Assembly: GCA_964426915.1 (NCBI GenBank)
Contig: CAYRTD010000191.1
Span: 1 to 6,321 of the forward strand
Source: CAYRTD01 sp964426915
GTDB lineage: Bacteria > Bacteroidota > Bacteroidia > Bacteroidales > GCA-2748055
Direction: 5' to 3'
DNA length: 6,321 nt
Positions 6,308-6,321 of this stretch are shown piece after piece. Numbering within the stretch: position 1 is the first letter of the stretch; each line of letters opens with the position of its first letter. The translations under genes and the position numbers were made by a program. Below the pieces are notes generated by a model. It had not been told where the DNA came from, did no database searches, and was given only the letters and a program-made list of their open reading frames with translations.

Positions 6308-6321
6308 AAAAATTTTAAACC

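Overview
The window looks like a piece of an anaerobically respiring Bacteroidota chromosome. This is inferred from A+T-rich gaps, start codons mostly without Shine-Dalgarno sequences, and low-complexity repeat DNA between genes; no marker gene fixes the taxon. It holds five convincing genes in two divergent blocks, with related sequence in inverted orientation at the two ends.

Left part, minus strand: a MarC-family membrane protein (1206-1865) followed by a TVP38/TMEM64 (VTT, DedA-like) membrane protein (418-1152). Below the second gene, positions 74-417 hold no gene. They carry an octamer array (186-225), a short direct repeat, and a heptamer-based array (317-441) that runs into the 3' end of the VTT gene and supplies its last codons and stop.

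Right part, plus strand: a complete dmsABC-type operon. dmsA (2113-4497) encodes a Tat-exported, Ser-ligated molybdo-bis(pyranopterin) catalytic subunit with one N-terminal [4Fe-4S] cluster. dmsB (4490-5122) encodes an electron-transfer subunit with 16 cysteines for four [4Fe-4S] clusters. dmsC (5115-5978) encodes a membrane anchor that keeps the His65 and Glu87 positions of the Escherichia coli protein. By analogy, electrons pass from menaquinol through DmsC and DmsB to the Mo centre of DmsA, which reduces DMSO or a similar S- or N-oxide outside the cytoplasmic membrane. The genes overlap or nearly overlap, so they should be co-expressed. No DmsD/TorD chaperone or cofactor gene is in the window.

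Ends: positions 2-73 and 6251-6307 form an imperfect inverted repeat enclosing all five genes. The left copy carries an extra 15 bases that create a perfect 20-bp palindrome. The most economical reading is that these are the facing termini of two copies of one dispersed element, possibly an insertion sequence, lying mostly outside the window. No transposase is visible, so mobility of the segment is only a hypothesis.
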